NCBI GenBank assembly: GCA_047621345.1
Contig: JBLHLW010000033.1
Span: 1 to 45,617 of the forward strand
Source of the DNA: Actimicrobium sp047621345
GTDB lineage: Bacteria; Pseudomonadota; Gammaproteobacteria; Burkholderiales; Burkholderiaceae_D
DNA: 45,617 nucleotides
Direction of reading: 5' to 3'
Of the stretch, positions 45,133 to 45,617 are shown one piece after another. The notes beneath the pieces are model-generated. The model did not search any database and was not told the DNA's origin. It was given only the letters and a program-made list of their open reading frames with translations. The position numbers and the translations under genes were made by a program. How positions within the stretch are numbered: position 1 is the stretch's first letter; the number at the start of each line of letters is the position of its first letter.

Positions 45133-45462
45133 TCAACCGCCGATGTAGAAGTTGGAGATGGGGCCGTTTTGAACCGACTGAACTGCTTCTGCGTGAACAG
45201 CAGAACGGGTACGTGGTGCTGTCTGCGACTCTGCCATCACCGGATAGGTCGCGTTGTTGATTTCAAGCGTGCCCTGCTGACGTGCCATGATGACTTGATT
45301 TTTCACTTCAGCGCGGGTCACCGTTGACTTCGTATTCATGACCTCTTTCAACCATTGCGAACCGGTTTCGTCAAAGGCCATGTTGCTGGCCATTGCGCCG
45401 GCTGAAGCGGCTGTCATTAAGGTACCAAGGGCGATTGTCATTGTGAGTTTTTTGATGTTCAT
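45133..45462 (-). CDS. Small secreted DUF4148 protein
   Basis: This 109-residue protein has a signal peptide (MNIKKLTMTIALGTLMTAAS). The mature part has TVTRAEVKNQVIMARQQGTL, the DUF4148 core (TRAEVxxELxxAxxxG), common in Burkholderiales. The function is unknown; such genes are often scattered and stress- or metal-responsive. GGAG precedes the ATG at 45462 by 8 nt; a longer frame starts in the leader and is unlikely. It has its own terminator and a palindrome in its promoter region. Confidence 0.85.
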   Translation of the reverse strand: MNIKKLTMTIALGTLMTAASAGAMASNMAFDETGSQWLKEVMNTKSTVTRAEVKNQVIMARQQGTLEINNATYPVMAESQTAPRTRSAVHAEAVQSVQNGPISNFYIGG

Positions 45463-45573
45463 AGAGTTTCTCCAGAAAGTAAATTGAAAGTTGCTTGCCT
45501 GGCAGACCTCTTCGTCTGCCTGACCATGGAGCAAAGTTTAGTCCTTAGCCCCGCACACCAAAGTGACGGCAGT

Positions 45574-45589
45574 ATTACAAAACCGTAAT
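45574..45589. promoter_or_regulatory. Palindrome upstream of the DUF4148 gene
   Basis: ATTACAAAACCGTAAT (ATTAC/GTAAT arms, 6-nt centre) lies about 110 nt before the start and about 35 nt before a possible -10 (TAAACT on the minus strand). It resembles CusR/CopR-type response regulator sites. The assignment is by resemblance only. Confidence 0.4.
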
Positions 45590-45617
45590 GTGCAGACCGT
45601 GCCGCAATGCGTGATTA

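Overview
The window looks like a betaproteobacterial chromosome, most likely order Burkholderiales and perhaps Oxalobacteraceae. This is inferred from gene content and order: thrC-moeA-moaD-moaE facing clpB, a long-form leuA, Fur-controlled hemP, an opgD-type glucan gene, a DUF4148 protein and a split chromate transporter. No taxonomic marker gene is present, so the genus is open.

Region 1 (1-10.8 kb, minus strand) is the minor-pilin operon of a type IVa pilus: fimT, pilV, pilW, pilX and two tandem pilY1 genes. The second-transcribed pilY1 runs off the left edge. A decayed 3' tip of pilX lies between the two pilY1 copies, so the duplication began inside pilX. The complete copy carries an in-frame hexanucleotide repeat.

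Region 2 (10.8-16.3 kb) holds leuA, preceded by a leucine-rich leader peptide and a hairpin (a probable attenuator), and convergent clpB with a near-perfect sigma-32 promoter. The gap between leuA and clpB contains a three-fold tandem amplification of a REP-type (GTAG) palindrome that also carries pieces of both genes' 3' ends.

Region 3 (16.2-21.9 kb, minus strand) is a tightly packed run kbl-tdh-thrC-moeA-moaD-moaE. It joins threonine catabolism, threonine synthesis and molybdopterin synthesis. The homoserine dehydrogenase gene usually next to thrC is not there.

Region 4 (about 22.0-36.5 kb) is accessory DNA bounded by two ungapped 144-nt direct copies (about 88% identical by hand count) of the kbl/regulator intergenic region plus the first codons of an XRE-cupin regulator. 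The left copy is cut off and fused in frame to the tail of an IS66-family transposase. The right copy continues into the intact regulator. Inside are a PAS-GGDEF-EAL protein and a type IVb pilus cluster of the plasmid R64/TCP kind: pilS, a TcpQ-domain protein, the lipoprotein secretin PilN, PilO2, PilP, the PilQ ATPase, PilR, a PilV-like tip pilin and a lytic transglycosylase. No prepilin peptidase, integrase or shufflon recombinase is visible, so this pilus probably uses the host peptidase. The right end holds tandem repeats, a frameshifted ORF and a fragment resembling the Mfd C-terminus.

Region 5 (36.5-45.6 kb) is ordinary chromosome again: the regulator, opgD, hemP, a large secreted polysaccharide-deacetylase-like protein behind a G8/A9 homopolymer tract, a DUF1499 membrane protein, a secreted PHA/PHB depolymerase, two half-size chromate transporters and a secreted DUF4148 protein. 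No tRNA, rRNA or CRISPR array was seen.
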